Source: an uncultured Christensenellaceae bacterium (GTDB lineage: Bacteria > Bacillota > Clostridia > Christensenellales > UBA3700). From it: a stretch of 64,000 nucleotides of DNA. A model generated the notes under the pieces. The model had not been told where the DNA came from, did not search any database, and was given only the letters and a program-made list of their open reading frames with translations. The position numbers were made by a program, and so were the translations under genes. Numbering within the stretch: the stretch's first letter is position 1; every line of letters begins with the position of its first letter. Shown piece by piece: positions 62,750 through 64,000 of the stretch. Where the stretch lies: NCBI GenBank assembly GCA_944380285.1, contig CALWGZ010000003.1:62001-126000 (forward strand), written 5' to 3'.

Positions 62750-64000
62750 ATGCATTCTCCCGTCAACATTCCGTCTTTTGCGCCGGTGACTTTGACGCGG
62801 CAGATCTCGCCGACGTCCATCGGGCGCTCGGACGTAAAAAGTATCCGCGAATCGACGCCGGGGGCGTCGCCTCTCGTCCTTCCGACAAACATTTGACCGT
62901 CAAAGTCGATGTCCTCGTAGATGACCTCCTGAACGGTACCGATCTTTGCCGTCGCCTTTTGATCCATTATCCCCTCTTGCAGCGCATAGAGGCGCTCGAA
63001 CCGCGCATGTTTGACCTCTTCGGGCACCTGTTCGGGCAGACGCGCCGCGGCTGTGCCGTCCTCTTTCGAATACTCGAAAAAGCCGCATCTGTCCAACTTA
63101 GCGCGAGTGAGGAACCTTTCAAGAAGCCCGACGTCCTCGTCCGTCTCGCCGGGAAAGCCGACGATGAACGTGCTGCGCACCGTGTAGCCGCCGCGGGCGG
63201 CGAGTTTTGCGACAAGTGTGTCAATACCTTTGCTGTCGATGCGCCTGTTCATCCTCTTCAACACCTTGTCGCTGTAATGTTGCAGCGGTATGTCGAGATA
63301 GCGGCAGATCTTGGGATGCGAGTCGATGAAATCGAGCAGCTCGTCCGTGATCTTTTCGGGATAGAGATAGAGCAATCTTATCCACTCGACAGGCAGCTCG
63401 CATAGCTTTTCGAGCAAATCGATCAGCCTGTTTTCACCGTAAAGATCTTCGCCGTAACGGCTGACGTCCTGCGCGACGACGATCAATTCTTTGATCGGAT
63501 GCTCCGCCGTCAAAGTCTTTGCCTCTTCGACGACGCTCTCGATCGGGCGCGAAGTGTACCCGCCGCGTATCGACGGTATCGCGCAATATGTACATCTGTT
63601 GCCGCATCCTTCCGCAATTTTTAGGTAGGCATAATGCTCGGGTGTGGTGAGCATTCGCGGCGCGACCGGACAGCGGTCGTCCTTGTCGTTGGCAACGGCT
63701 ATGCCTCTTTCGCCGCCATAGAGCCGACCGATCACGTCTGCGATCTTGTCATAGCCCGCTGTGCCCAGCCATGCGTCGACCTCGGGCATACCTTCGGAAA
63801 GCTCTTGCATATAGCGTTGAGGCAGACATCCCGTGGCGATCAAAAATTTGCACTTGCCGTCCTTTTTGTATTCCGCCATTTCGAGCAAAGTCGAGATCGC
63901 CTCTTCCTTTGCGCTGTCTATGAACGCGCAAGTGTTGACGATGATGACATCCGCTTGCGCGGCGTCCTGCGTAAAGCCGAACCCCTCGCCCGCGAGCCGA
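62746..64000 (-). CDS. rimO: Ribosomal protein S12 methylthiotransferase RimO (N-terminus cut by window edge)
   Basis: Radical-SAM enzyme that methylthiolates Asp of ribosomal protein S12. About 417 codons; the frame is open to the right edge, so the first 25 or so residues are missing. Cluster cysteines in VNTCAFIDSAKEE and TGCLPQRY, radical-SAM CGNRCTYCAIPSIRGGYTSRP, and a C-terminal TRAM domain. The CAFIDSAKEE and IPSIRG motifs separate it from MiaB. First in-window gene of rimO-pgsA-cinA-recA. Confidence 0.96.
   Translation of the reverse strand, partial: RLAGEGFGFTQDAAQADVIIVNTCAFIDSAKEEAISTLLEMAEYKKDGKCKFLIATGCLPQRYMQELSEGMPEVDAWLGTAGYDKIADVIGRLYGGERGIAVANDKDDRCPVAPRMLTTPEHYAYLKIAEGCGNRCTYCAIPSIRGGYTSRPIESVVEEAKTLTAEHPIKELIVVAQDVSRYGEDLYGENRLIDLLEKLCELPVEWIRLLYLYPEKITDELLDFIDSHPKICRYLDIPLQHYSDKVLKRMNRRIDSKGIDTLVAKLAARGGYTVRSTFIVGFPGETDEDVGLLERFLTRAKLDRCGFFEYSKEDGTAAARLPEQVPEEVKHARFERLYALQEGIMDQKATAKIGTVQEVIYEDIDFDGQMFVGRTRGDAPGVDSRILFTSERPMDVGEICRVKVTGAKDGMLTGECI

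Overview
The window looks like chromosome from an endospore-forming member of the Clostridia (Firmicutes). It carries spoIIAA-spoIIAB-sigF, spoVAC-AD-AE, sigG, a yunB-like gene, a large Firmicutes-type SRP RNA, a T-box on pheST, RqcH, MutS2, RNase Y, SepF and a Na+-pumping decarboxylase operon. The sequence is moderately GC-rich, with AT-rich intergenic islands. No rRNA, tRNA, CRISPR array, intact insertion sequence or prophage was seen. Genus-level placement cannot be made from sequence reading alone; an uncultured gut clostridial lineage is only a guess.

Layout. 1-5.6 kb: miaB-mutS-mutL (mutL runs off the left edge), divergent from a class A PBP. 8-15.3 kb: a U32 protein, mutS2, a small membrane protein, iscS and thiI form one overlapping operon. 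15.4-19.1 kb: pheST behind a phenylalanine T-box. 19.1-23.5 kb: yunB, the spoVA genes and the spoIIA operon, in the order known from Bacillus (spoIIA then spoVA). 23.5-24.7 kb: AT-rich stretch without a convincing gene. 24.7-28.1 kb: a GPH-family transporter with a coiled-coil tail, nrdR, sigG. 28.2-33.5 kb: an operon with two carboxyltransferases, a biotin carrier, OadG and OadB. 33.7-39.9 kb: tig-clpP-clpX-lon-engB. 40-46.4 kb: rqcH, convergent with yggS-sepF-lspA-rluD; then a tandem-OB SSB-like gene and a PdaB-like deacetylase. 46.6-50.6 kb: SRP RNA, a SPOR-like membrane protein, dacF and murG. 50.6-57.5 kb: a lipase-like hydrolase with a ParE/ParC pair, then deoB. 57.5-58.5 kb: a stand-alone Spo0A-DNA-binding-domain protein, divergent from a SpoIIM-like membrane protein. 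58.6-64 kb: rimO (cut by the right edge)-pgsA-cinA-recA and rny.

Themes. Sporulation (forespore sigma control, spoVA channel, cortex enzymes), DNA repair (MutS/MutL/RecA), ribosome quality control (MutS2, RqcH), proteostasis (Tig/ClpXP/Lon), sulfur and radical tRNA/ribosome modification (ThiI/IscS, MiaB, RimO), and sodium-coupled carboxylation/decarboxylation.

The most interesting recurrent signal is a -10 hexamer placed exactly 6 nt before the ATG of several genes that lack a Shine-Dalgarno (clearest at miaB, the U32 gene and deoB, each with a -35-like element 17 nt further up). It predicts leaderless mRNAs, which are not typical of Firmicutes. Other points of note are a URRC-type (UGAC) apical loop in the SRP RNA, an autonomous Spo0A-C protein, a 30-codon ORF coupled to a TTG-started spoVAC, and a SepF with an Arg/Tyr heptad-repeat extension.
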